Shown: piece after piece, positions 6,018-13,943 of the stretch | How positions within the stretch are numbered: the first letter of the stretch is position 1 | Layout of the letters: every line of letters begins with the position of its first letter | Assembly: GCA_944332645.1 (NCBI GenBank) | Contig: CALVKK010000011.1 | Coordinates: 1-18,791 of the forward strand | From: an uncultured Bacilli bacterium | Lineage (GTDB): Bacteria; Bacillota_I; Bacilli_A; RF39; UBA660 | Direction of reading: 5' to 3' | DNA: 18,791 bases | Notes under the pieces: generated by a model | The model's database searches: none | What the model saw: only the letters and a program-made list of their open reading frames with translations | What the model was told of the DNA's origin: nothing | Translations under genes and position numbers: made by a program

Positions 6018-8342
6018 ATGTTAGAATTAAAAAATATAAAAAAAAGTTATGCAACTGGTAATTTCAAACAAAATGCTTTACAAGACGTCAGTTTGCAGTT
6101 TAAAAAAAATGAATTTGTTGCCATTTTAGGTCCTTCTGGTTCTGGTAAAACGACATTATTGAATATTATAGGTGGATTGGATAGATATGATAGTGGGGAT
6201 TTAATTGTAAATAATAAATCAACTAAAAAATTCAAAGATACGGATTGGGATGCTTATCGTAATAATTGTGTTGGCTTTATTTTTCAAAATTATAACCTAA
6301 TTAGTCACATTAGTATTTTGGCTAATGTCGAATTAGGTATGACCTTGAGCGGAGTCAGTAAAAACGCAAGAAGAAAAAAAGCTATTGAAGTACTTAAAAA
6401 AGTTGGTTTAGAGGATCATATTAATAAAAAGCCAAATCAACTATCTGGTGGGCAAATGCAAAGAGTGGCTATCGCGCGAGCTTTAGTAAATGATCCTGTT
6501 ATCATATTGGCTGATGAGCCTACAGGGGCTTTGGATTCTAAAACGAGTATTCAAATTATGGAATTAATTAAAGAAATATCCCAAGAAAAGTTAGTTATAA
6601 TGGTAACACACAATAGTGAATTGGCCCACTCTTATGCAAGTCGAATAATCGAATTAAAAGATGGAACGGTTGTCAATGATTCACAAGAAATAAAAGGCAT
6701 ATCAAAAAAATCTAAAGAATATAAAATACAAAAGACATCAATGGGTTTTCTTACGGCATTATCTTTATCGTTTAATAATATTAAAACCAAAAAAGGAAGA
6801 ACATTATTAACTGCTTTTGCATCAAGTATTGGCATAATTGGTATTGCTATTATTTTATCATTGTCAAATGGTTTTGATATTCAAATCGACAAATTTGAAG
6901 TTGATACTTTATCTAATTTTCCAATAACTATCACTCGCCAAGCTACTGAAATGTCAGTTGATGATATGATGAGCATGGGAAATAATTTTGTCGATGAAGA
7001 TGATACTTATCCTAATAATGAAGTTGTTTATCCTTATGATACCGCTTCTTCTATGATGATTCATCAAAATGTTATTACGGAAGAATATGTTCAATATATT
7101 AATAATATTAATTCGGCGGATACAATTGGTATATCATATTTAAGAACAATCAACATGAATATGTTAGTTAAAAATGATAATATGATTACATACGTAAATA
7201 GTCAAAGCCTTGGTTTGACAGCATTACCTAAAGATTCAAGTAGCGATATTCAATCATTTCTTCAATCTGGCTATGATTTGTTGTATGGTAATTATCCAGA
7301 AGAAATGACAGATTTAGTTATTTCGGTCAATAACAAAAATCGTTTTGAAAAGAATATATTGAAAATGTTAGGTATTGATACTAACCAACAAGAAATACCA
7401 TTTGAAGACATTGTTGGTAGAGAAATAAAGTTGATATTAAATGATAAATTTTATGCGAACAATAATGGCTATTTTTTACCTAATATGAATTATCAAGATC
7501 TTTATAATAGTGAAGAGGTAATAACTTTAAAAATCGTAGGTATTGTAAGAGGTAAAAAAGATAGTTTGCTATCTAATATTGTCAGCATGATGAGTATGAA
7601 TCAAAGTACTGGTAACATATTATATTCTAATGAGTTGGCAGAATATATTATTTCTGAGAATAGAAACTCTGATATTGTCAAAGCTCAAGAGCAAGCTGAT
7701 TATAATATAATTAGTGGAGAACAATTTACCGAAAATTCCACTAAAGAAGATTTTCTTACATATTTAGGAGCTAAAGACATTCCTTATCTTATTAATATTT
7801 ATCCCGTTGATTTTGCCGCCAAAGAGCGAATTATCAATTATCTTAATGCTTATAATACAAATTTAGATGATGATGATAAAGTTATATACACTGATTTAGC
7901 AGAAACATTTTCTAGTTTATCTGGTCAAATAATGGATGCTATTACTTGGGTATTAATTGCTTTTTCGGCTATTTCATTAATAGTTTCATCAATTATGATT
8001 GGTATCATTACCTATATTTCAGTTTTGGAAAGAACAAAAGAAATAGGTATCTTAAGGAGTTTAGGGGCTCGAAAAAAAGATGTCAGTCGTGTTTTCAATG
8101 CAGAGACATTTATTATCGGTTTTACATCTGGAATTATTGGTATTTTAATTGCAAAATTATTATTGTTGCCAATTAATTCTCTTCTATATAATTTGACAGG
8201 ATTATCTGATGTGGCTAGAATGAATCCGCTACATATAGCTATTTTAATAACGATAGCAGTAATTCTTACTTTAATTGGAGGATGGATACCAGCTTTCATT
8301 GCTAGCAAAAAAGATCCAGTCGAAGCATTGCGTACAGAATAG
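6018..8342 (+). CDS. MacB-type ABC transporter, fused ATPase and FtsX-like permease
   Basis: This 774-aa protein combines an ABC ATPase and a permease of the MacB/LolCDE/FtsX superfamily, whose members move or sense envelope substrates rather than simple solutes. The ATPase has GPSGSGKT (38-45), FQNYNL (Q-loop), LSGGQMQRV (142-150), VIILADEPTGALD (161-173) and the switch His in VTHN. One TM segment follows at about 265-290, then a large extracytoplasmic domain of about 350 residues, then three TM segments near the C terminus with the FtsX-type motif RTKEIGILRSLGA. The start is ATG 6018 with GGAAAGGA at 6003-6010; an upstream GTG at 5988 lacks such a site. The next gene begins 10 bases after the stop. 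Antimicrobial peptide or lipoprotein handling is a family-level possibility; the substrate is unknown. Confidence 0.9.
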   Translation: MLELKNIKKSYATGNFKQNALQDVSLQFKKNEFVAILGPSGSGKTTLLNIIGGLDRYDSGDLIVNNKSTKKFKDTDWDAYRNNCVGFIFQNYNLISHISILANVELGMTLSGVSKNARRKKAIEVLKKVGLEDHINKKPNQLSGGQMQRVAIARALVNDPVIILADEPTGALDSKTSIQIMELIKEISQEKLVIMVTHNSELAHSYASRIIELKDGTVVNDSQEIKGISKKSKEYKIQKTSMGFLTALSLSFNNIKTKKGRTLLTAFASSIGIIGIAIILSLSNGFDIQIDKFEVDTLSNFPITITRQATEMSVDDMMSMGNNFVDEDDTYPNNEVVYPYDTASSMMIHQNVITEEYVQYINNINSADTIGISYLRTINMNMLVKNDNMITYVNSQSLGLTALPKDSSSDIQSFLQSGYDLLYGNYPEEMTDLVISVNNKNRFEKNILKMLGIDTNQQEIPFEDIVGREIKLILNDKFYANNNGYFLPNMNYQDLYNSEEVITLKIVGIVRGKKDSLLSNIVSMMSMNQSTGNILYSNELAEYIISENRNSDIVKAQEQADYNIISGEQFTENSTKEDFLTYLGAKDIPYLINIYPVDFAAKERIINYLNAYNTNLDDDDKVIYTDLAETFSSLSGQIMDAITWVLIAFSAISLIVSSIMIGIITYISVLERTKEIGILRSLGARKKDVSRVFNAETFIIGFTSGIIGILIAKLLLLPINSLLYNLTGLSDVARMNPLHIAILITIAVILTLIGGWIPAFIASKKDPVEALRTE

Positions 8343-8352
8343 GAGCGATTAT

Positions 8353-9945
8353 ATGAAAAAAAATATTATTAGAATAGTCACTATGCTTTTTGTGGTGTTA
8401 GTCTTATATTATTTCATGTTACCACCACTTAATCCAAGTGATCCTAGTTTTTGGTCGTTTTTGGTTGTTTCTTTTGTTTTATGCATGATTATTTCATCTG
8501 TTTTTACTTTAAACAATTTAAATTTCAAAACAATTATAAACAATAAAAAAGTAAGTAAAAACAAAACAACATATATTATTTCAATTTGTGCTTTTGTGAT
8601 CGTTTGCACGATAGTATTAATCAATATAATAAATTCTCCTATATTTAGATCACAAAGCTATTACCAAAGAATAACAGTTACTACTAGTAATTTTGCTAGC
8701 GATGTAGCTCAAGTTGACTTTGAAAAACTAGCTCTTTTAGATAAAACTTCATCAGTTAAATTGGGTGATAAAGTTATGGGTCAAATGACAGATTTAGTTT
8801 CTCAATTTGAAGTATCAAATTTATATACTCAAATAAACTACAATAATCAAATTGTAAGAATAACGCCTTTAGAGTATTCCGGTATAATAAAATATTTTAC
8901 TAATCGTAAAAAAGGCGTTGCAGGTTATATAACAGTCAATTCAGTAGATGGAGAGGCTAATCTTGTAAGATTAGAAAAAGGCATGAAATATATGCCATCT
9001 AGTTTATTTTTTGAAAACTTAGAACGTAAACTTCGTTTATCATATCCAACCACAATTTTTGGTGAAATAAACTTTGAAATTGATGATAATGGTAATCCAT
9101 ATTGGATTGCACAAACGTTAAAGTATAGCGGAATCGGTTTAAAAAAAGAAGTTACAGGCGTTGTAATATTAAATCCTATTGATGGTTCATCGCAAAAATA
9201 TAAAGTCGAAGAAGTACCTACTTGGGTCGATCATGTTTATTCAGCTGATTTAATTATCCAACAATTAAATGATTGGGGCAAATACAAAAATGGTTTTTGG
9301 AATTCAATTTTTGGTCAAAAGGAAGTAATAAAGACAACAAATGGTTATAATTATTTAACAATGAATGATGATGTATATTTATATACTGGTATAACTTCTG
9401 TTTCTAATGATGCATCTAATATCGGATTTATTTTAACTAATCTACGAACAAAAGAAACTAAATTTTACGATGTTGCAGGTGCGGAAGAAAATTCTGCTAT
9501 GGCTTCTGCTGAGGGTCAAGTACAGCAGATGAAATATAATTCTACTTTTCCTTTATTAATTAATTTAGAGGGCAAGCCAACCTATTTGATGAGTTTAAAA
9601 GATAATGCTGGTTTAGTTAAAATGTATGCTTTTGTTGATTACGTTGATTACCAGAAAGTTGTGGTCACTGATTCTAGCGAGGGGATTGTTAAAGCTGCGC
9701 AAAATTATTTAGGGGGAAATTTTACAAGTGGTGATGAATTAACTAAAGAAATAATAATTAAAGACATTAAGACAGCGGTTTTAGATGGGACAACTTATTA
9801 TTATTTAAAAGATGGCTATGATACTTATCGTGTTTCTTTAAAAACAAATCAAAACTTACTCCCTTTTTTATCAGTAAATGATCGGGTTGATATCACATAT
9901 AAAGAAGAGGAAATAAAGGAAATAATCACAATCAAAACATCTTGA
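8353..9945 (+). CDS. membrane-anchored extracytoplasmic protein of unknown function
   Basis: This 530-aa protein starts at ATG 8353 behind GGAGCGA, 10 bases after the transporter stop. Three hydrophobic segments near the N terminus (about 5-22, 32-50 and 74-95) are followed by about 430 residues likely outside the membrane. That part contains well-formed blocks such as LNDWGKYKNGFWNSIFGQ, DDVYLYTGITS and a late beta-rich segment YYYLKDGYDTYRV. I recognise no enzymatic motif. The tight spacing suggests it works with, or is regulated with, the MacB-type transporter, perhaps as a partner for its large outer domain. A strong terminator closes the operon. Confidence 0.75.
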   Translation: MKKNIIRIVTMLFVVLVLYYFMLPPLNPSDPSFWSFLVVSFVLCMIISSVFTLNNLNFKTIINNKKVSKNKTTYIISICAFVIVCTIVLINIINSPIFRSQSYYQRITVTTSNFASDVAQVDFEKLALLDKTSSVKLGDKVMGQMTDLVSQFEVSNLYTQINYNNQIVRITPLEYSGIIKYFTNRKKGVAGYITVNSVDGEANLVRLEKGMKYMPSSLFFENLERKLRLSYPTTIFGEINFEIDDNGNPYWIAQTLKYSGIGLKKEVTGVVILNPIDGSSQKYKVEEVPTWVDHVYSADLIIQQLNDWGKYKNGFWNSIFGQKEVIKTTNGYNYLTMNDDVYLYTGITSVSNDASNIGFILTNLRTKETKFYDVAGAEENSAMASAEGQVQQMKYNSTFPLLINLEGKPTYLMSLKDNAGLVKMYAFVDYVDYQKVVVTDSSEGIVKAAQNYLGGNFTSGDELTKEIIIKDIKTAVLDGTTYYYLKDGYDTYRVSLKTNQNLLPFLSVNDRVDITYKEEEIKEIITIKTS

Positions 9946-9961
9946 ATAGATGTTTTTTTTA
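9934..9961 (+). terminator. terminator of the ABC transporter operon
   Basis: AAAACATCT (9934-9942) pairs with AGATGTTTT, and a run of T follows. The TGA stop codon is in the loop. Confidence 0.85.
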
Positions 9962-10007
9962 TGTAAAATATCTATTCAATAATTATCTATCAAAAATATT
10001 ACTTTTA

Positions 10008-10016
10008 TGTTATAAT
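10008..10016 (+). promoter_or_regulatory. extended -10 promoter of the HTH gene
   Basis: TGTTATAAT is an extended -10 element. No good -35 is visible at the expected distance. Confidence 0.45.
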
Positions 10017-10033
10017 ATATTTGGTGAATAATT

Positions 10034-10369
10034 ATGAATCAAAAAATAAAAGCAGCTAAATTAATTGCTGATAAATTGCGGGGGAAAACATATCTTACCT
10101 ATATTGAAATTGCTCACATTACGGGATATCATCCTAAATATATATTAAAATTAAAAAAAGAAATTATCGATGGCAAAATCCAATTTAATCATGGCAATAA
10201 AAATCGTGAACCGATTAATAAATTATCACAAAAAGAAAAAGATTACATTATTAGTTTATATAAAAGAAGCAAAGTAAGCGTCCGTAAATTTTGTAAATTT
10301 TATAATCGTCGTAGTTATTCCTGTGTTTATAATGTGTTGAAAGAAGCTGATTTGTTAAAAAAAGATTAA
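10034..10369 (+). CDS. stand-alone helix-turn-helix protein, transposase DNA-binding-like
   Basis: This 111-aa basic protein starts at ATG 10034 with GGTGA at 10023-10027. The N-terminal half looks like a helix-turn-helix (YLTYIEIAHITGYHPKYILK). It is followed by FNHGNKNREP and LSQKEKDYIISLYKR and ends with SYSCVYNVLKEADLL. This order resembles the DNA-binding front half of ISNCY-type transposases (HTH, then HGN-x-GR-P, then a second helical domain ending in a V-x-x-L segment). The DDE catalytic half is missing, and the protein ends cleanly at a terminator rather than at a break. It could be a remnant or a domesticated DNA-binding protein. No inverted repeats of an IS were found around it. 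Confidence 0.65.
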   Translation: MNQKIKAAKLIADKLRGKTYLTYIEIAHITGYHPKYILKLKKEIIDGKIQFNHGNKNREPINKLSQKEKDYIISLYKRSKVSVRKFCKFYNRRSYSCVYNVLKEADLLKKD

Positions 10370-10408
10370 TGATTACTAATAACTTTAGCAATTGTTAATC
10401 TTTTTTAA
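10357..10408. terminator. bidirectional terminator between the HTH gene and the metalloregulator
   Basis: AAAAAAGATTAA (10358-10369) pairs with TTAATCTTTTTT (10395-10406) around a 25-base loop. It serves two convergent genes. Confidence 0.65.
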
Positions 10409-10804
10409 CATCTTTTCAATATTAATTAAACTATCATTATCGATAAAGTGTTCAATTTTTTCTACTTGCTTTAAATTGTATTTATACCCGTTTATATATT
10501 TGAAAAATCTTTTTAAGATGTTATGTCGCCACAATAGATACCTACCTAATAACTTTCCACTTTCAGTTAAATTAATTTTTCCGTATTTTTCAAATTCTAT
10601 CATACCTAAACATTTTAACCGATTGGCCATTTTTGAGACAGAGGAAGGTTTAACGTTTAAAAAATTGGCTAATTCTTTAATAGTTGTATATTTATTCTTT
10701 CTCGTTTTTCGATAAATCATTTCAATATAGTCTTCCATTGCTTCTGTAATATTATTTTTTTCTTTTAGCTTATAACCCTTAAGGGTATAAAAATTGCTTT
10801 TCAC
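10385..10804 (-). CDS. DtxR/MntR-family metal-dependent repressor
   Basis: This 139-aa cytoplasmic regulator has an N-terminal winged helix (about 21-85, recognition region VKPSSVSKMANRL) and a metal-binding dimerisation domain (about 86-139). The positions matching the Bacillus MntR metal ligands are all present: D25, E28, H94, E115, E118 and H119 (MEDYIE, WRHNIL, VEKIEH). In DtxR the first of these is Met, so the site is of MntR type. There is no C-terminal SH3-like domain, as usual for MntR. The start is GTG 10804 with AAAGGTGG at 10811-10818; an ATG 27 bases upstream lacks a site. It is divergent from feoAB, and regulation of that operon (and itself) in response to Fe2+ or Mn2+ is the obvious inference. 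Confidence 0.88.
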   Translation of the reverse strand: MKSNFYTLKGYKLKEKNNITEAMEDYIEMIYRKTRKNKYTTIKELANFLNVKPSSVSKMANRLKCLGMIEFEKYGKINLTESGKLLGRYLLWRHNILKRFFKYINGYKYNLKQVEKIEHFIDNDSLINIEKMLKKINNC

Positions 10805-10843
10805 GCCCAAACCACCTTTGCATATATACATACAATGTAATAG

Positions 10844-10868
10844 TTAGATAAAGGAAACATCTATCTAA
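10844..10868. promoter_or_regulatory. candidate metalloregulator operator upstream of feoA
   Basis: TTAGATA (10844-10850) and TATCTAA (10862-10868) form a 7-base inverted repeat with an 11-base centre, in the gap between the divergent regulator and feoA. DtxR-family operators are AT-rich palindromes starting TTAG or similar. The match is only suggestive. The feo -10 is probably the AT-rich stretch just after it, but I cannot fix it. Confidence 0.4.
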
Positions 10869-10891
10869 TAATATGAAGGAGAAATTATTTT

Positions 10892-11116
10892 ATGTTTTTA
10901 TGTGATATGAAAGTTGGCGATAAAGCAATCGTCAAAAAAGTTGCAACAAATGATAATATTAAAAGAAGACTTTTAGATATAGGATTAATTGATGGGACGA
11001 AAGTTGAATGTTTATTAAAAAGCCCTTTGCAAGATCCAAGTGCATATCTTATAAGAGGAGCTATTATAGCTATTAGAAAAGATGACTGCAAAGATATAGA
11101 GGTGGATCTTATATGA
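10892..11116 (+). CDS. feoA: FeoA family protein
   Basis: This 74-aa SH3-like cytoplasmic protein supports FeoB in ferrous iron uptake. It shows the family pattern: MKVGDKAIVKKV, RRLLDIGLIDGTKVECL and DPSAYLIRGAIIAIRKDD at the end. The start is ATG 10892 behind AAGGAG at 10876-10881. Its last codons overlap feoB by four bases, so the two are translationally coupled. Confidence 0.92.
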   Translation: MFLCDMKVGDKAIVKKVATNDNIKRRLLDIGLIDGTKVECLLKSPLQDPSAYLIRGAIIAIRKDDCKDIEVDLI

Positions 11117-13128
11117 AAAAAATAGCATTAGCTGGCAATCCTAACGTTGGTAAAAGTACCGTATTTAATGCATTAACAGGTCTTCATCAACATACAGGTA
11201 ATTGGGCTGGGAAAACAGTTAGTAATACTAGTGGTTATTTTAAATACAATAATATTGATTATCAGATATATGATTTACCTGGCACCTATTCGCTCATCGC
11301 TCATTCAAAAGAAGAAGAAGTGGCGCGTGATTTTATATGTTTTGAAGAATATGACTTAGTTATTATTGTATGTGATGCTGTTTGTTTAGAGAGGAATTTA
11401 AATTTGGTATTGCAAACACTAGAAATAACGGATAAAGTCATTGTTTGCGTTAATTTGATGGATGAAGCAAAAAAGAAAAAAATTAGAATTGATCTTGATA
11501 AATTGACTAATATTCTAGGTGTACCCGTTGTCGCTACTAGTGCAAGAAATAAAGATGGTTTAGATCAGTTGTTAGATAATTTAGAGACTAAACAATTTAA
11601 TCCCTTAAAAATTGAATATGATTCGCAATTAGAAGATGCAGTTGCAAGTATTTTGCCTTATTTAGAAGGAAAAACCAAAAATTTAAATTATCGTTGGGTA
11701 GCCATTAATCTCATTAACTATGATGAAAAATTATATCAAAAAATAACTTCATACTTGGGATATGATTTGTTAAATGATGAATTAATACAAGAAAAATTAA
11801 TATTGATTAAGAAAAAATTAAAACGAGAATTATATGTTGAAAATTTAATCAATAAAGCTGAAATTATTGCTAAAGAGGTTGTAACTTATGAAGACTTTAA
11901 ATATGATAGGCGAAATCGACAAATAGATAAAATAGTTACCAGCAAGCTTTTTAGTTTACCGATTATGTTAAGTTTATTAATGCTTATTTTTTGGATAACA
12001 ATAAAAGGAGCAAATTATCCCTCAGATCTATTATTCAATATGTTCAATTACATCGAACAACATTTACTTCGTTTTTTAGTGTATTTATCAGCTCCTGATT
12101 GGCTTATTGGAGTATTAATGTCGGGAATATATCGTGTTTTAACTTGGGTTATTGCGGTTATGTTGCCACCGATGGCGATCTTTTTTCCTTTATTTACGTT
12201 GCTTGAAGATTTAGGATTTTTACCACGAATCGCTTTTAATTTAGATCGAGCTTTCAAAAAATGTTGTGCATGCGGCAAACAGGCACTGACGATGTGTATG
12301 GGATTTGGTTGTAATGCAGTTGGCGTTAGTGGAGCTCGAATAATTGATTCGCCACGTGAAAGATTGATTGCCATTTTAACTAACGTTTTTGTACCATGTA
12401 ATGGTAGATTTCCAACGATGATTACAATTATAACCATTTTTTTCATCGGGGTTAAATCAAGTAATACTTTTTTAAGTGTAGTTATTTTAACTAGTGTTAT
12501 TTTGCTAGGTATTATGTTAACTTTTTTAATTTCGTTGATATTATCGAAAACGATTTTAAAAGGAGTTCCATCCTCCTTCACTTTAGAATTACCGCCGTAT
12601 CGTAAACCTAAAGTAGGTCAAGTAATTATTCGTTCAATATTTGATCGGACAGTATTTGTTTTGGGTCGTGCCATAATAGTTGCAATTCCAGCCGGTTTAA
12701 TCATTTGGTTATTGGGTAATCTTTATATTAATGACATATCACTTTTAAATCATATAGCTATTTTTTTGGATCCATTTGCGAAAATGATTGGTTTAGACGG
12801 AGTTATTCTTATAGCATTCATTCTTGGTTTCCCTGCTAACGAAATAGTTATACCTATTATGCTTATGGCTTATATGTCGACAGGTCAATTAATCGAGTTT
12901 GAAAGTTTGGAAGGATTAAGGCAAATATTAGTTGCCAATGGCTGGACTATTACTACTGCGATATGCGTTTTAATATTTTCATTATGTCATTTTCCATGTT
13001 CGACAACTTGTATGACTATAAAAAAGGAAACAGGAAGTTTAAAGTGGACGGTATTAGCCTTTTTGATCCCAACTGTTACTGGAATATTTTTATGTTTTAT
13101 TATTAAACAACTATCATTTTTATTCTAA
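11113..13128 (+). CDS. feoB: ferrous iron transporter FeoB
   Basis: This 671-aa inner-membrane Fe2+ transporter has an N-terminal GTPase. G1 is GNPNVGKST (8-16), switch I is in TGNWAGKTV (28-36), G3 is DLPGTYSL (54-61), G4 is NLMD and G5 is TSARN. A helical linker domain follows to about residue 270. The membrane part contains the two Gate regions; the first has GFGCNAVGVSGARIID and VPCNGRFPTMI, with the conserved Cys of the pore. A C-terminal LCHFPCSTTCMT segment adds a cysteine cluster. The length is normal for the shorter Gram-positive forms. It is co-transcribed with feoA; no separate feoC is present. No clear terminator is visible before the next promoter. Confidence 0.96.
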   Translation: MKKIALAGNPNVGKSTVFNALTGLHQHTGNWAGKTVSNTSGYFKYNNIDYQIYDLPGTYSLIAHSKEEEVARDFICFEEYDLVIIVCDAVCLERNLNLVLQTLEITDKVIVCVNLMDEAKKKKIRIDLDKLTNILGVPVVATSARNKDGLDQLLDNLETKQFNPLKIEYDSQLEDAVASILPYLEGKTKNLNYRWVAINLINYDEKLYQKITSYLGYDLLNDELIQEKLILIKKKLKRELYVENLINKAEIIAKEVVTYEDFKYDRRNRQIDKIVTSKLFSLPIMLSLLMLIFWITIKGANYPSDLLFNMFNYIEQHLLRFLVYLSAPDWLIGVLMSGIYRVLTWVIAVMLPPMAIFFPLFTLLEDLGFLPRIAFNLDRAFKKCCACGKQALTMCMGFGCNAVGVSGARIIDSPRERLIAILTNVFVPCNGRFPTMITIITIFFIGVKSSNTFLSVVILTSVILLGIMLTFLISLILSKTILKGVPSSFTLELPPYRKPKVGQVIIRSIFDRTVFVLGRAIIVAIPAGLIIWLLGNLYINDISLLNHIAIFLDPFAKMIGLDGVILIAFILGFPANEIVIPIMLMAYMSTGQLIEFESLEGLRQILVANGWTITTAICVLIFSLCHFPCSTTCMTIKKETGSLKWTVLAFLIPTVTGIFLCFIIKQLSFLF

Positions 13129-13171
13129 AATTGAAAAATTAAGCAAAAAAAAGCCTTTTTATTTAAAAAGT

Positions 13172-13201
13172 ATGTCAAAATTTGGTAAAATATGGTACAA
13201 T
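13172..13201 (+). promoter_or_regulatory. candidate promoter of agrA-agrC
   Basis: An extended -10 TGGTACAAT (13193-13201) is preceded by ATGTCA at 13172-13177, a poor -35, 18 bases before the TACAAT. The transcript would start about 30 bases before agrA. Confidence 0.4.
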
Positions 13202-13235
13202 TATTAACGTAGTGCAACCATGAATGGAGGTTATT

Positions 13236-13943
13236 ATGATTAATTTTATATTGGTAGATGACTTTAAAGACACGACACAAAAAATTGAACATATTATTGA
13301 TAAGATCATGATTGGTAACAAATTGGAATATAAAATCCATGTTTTCTATGATTATAATAATGATTTTAGAAAATTTATCGAGCAACCTATGACTAATAGA
13401 ATTTATTTGTTGGATATTGAAACTAAATCAGGTTCAGGAATAGATATGGCAAGATTGATCAGAAAAAATGACCTAGATAGTGTTATAATCTTTGTAACTG
13501 CACATGAAGAACTCAGTTCAACAATAATCAAAGAACAATTAATGGTTTTAACTTTTATTTGTAAGTTTGATAATTTTGAAGGAAAGATTAAAGATGCCAT
13601 CGTTAAATCCTTAAATTTTATTGGCAAAAAGAACGCGATTCGATTCACTGATAATAATTCAATATATATTATACCAATCAAAGATATCTTATATATTACC
13701 CATGATAATATTGATAGAAAATGTTTAATTAAGACTTCCGATAGGACTTACAAAGTAAGTAAAACTTTGACTGAATTAAAAGAATTAAGTATGGGATCAT
13801 TAGTTCAAAGTCATCGTGCCTGTTTAGTTAATGAGGCTAGAATTGTAAAATTTGATAAGAGAAGTAAAATTATATTATTTGATAATGGTGACACAATAAA
13901 TCTAGTTTCTGATGGTTTCAAAAAGGAGATTAGTGTTGGATGA
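13236..13943 (+). CDS. agrA: AgrA-like LytTR response regulator
   Basis: This 235-aa transcription factor has a receiver domain (1-120) with the acidic pair D8-D9, phosphoacceptor D60 (YLLDIE), T88 (FVTAHEE) and K110. A LytTR DNA-binding domain follows (about 134-233: IPIKDILYI, then VQSHRACLVNEARI). Such regulators bind direct repeats upstream of target promoters. The start is ATG 13236 with GGAGG at 13226-13230. The frame reads four codons further up, but the ribosome binding site overlaps that start. It overlaps the kinase gene by four bases. Together with the adjacent agrC-like kinase, agrB and agrD, this is the agr response regulator. In Staphylococcus agrA is the last gene of the operon; here it comes first. 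Confidence 0.9.
   Translation: MINFILVDDFKDTTQKIEHIIDKIMIGNKLEYKIHVFYDYNNDFRKFIEQPMTNRIYLLDIETKSGSGIDMARLIRKNDLDSVIIFVTAHEELSSTIIKEQLMVLTFICKFDNFEGKIKDAIVKSLNFIGKKNAIRFTDNNSIYIIPIKDILYITHDNIDRKCLIKTSDRTYKVSKTLTELKELSMGSLVQSHRACLVNEARIVKFDKRSKIILFDNGDTINLVSDGFKKEISVG

Noticed and set aside
12048..12581. 177-aa open frame on the minus strand
   Set aside because: It lies fully inside feoB, which has unmistakable motifs in its own frame. The antisense product looks like random Lys/Ile-rich translation.
13129..13172. terminator after feoB (CTTTTT/AAAAAG pair)
   Set aside because: The pair is only A and T with one G-C and is not followed by a T run, so it is not convincing.
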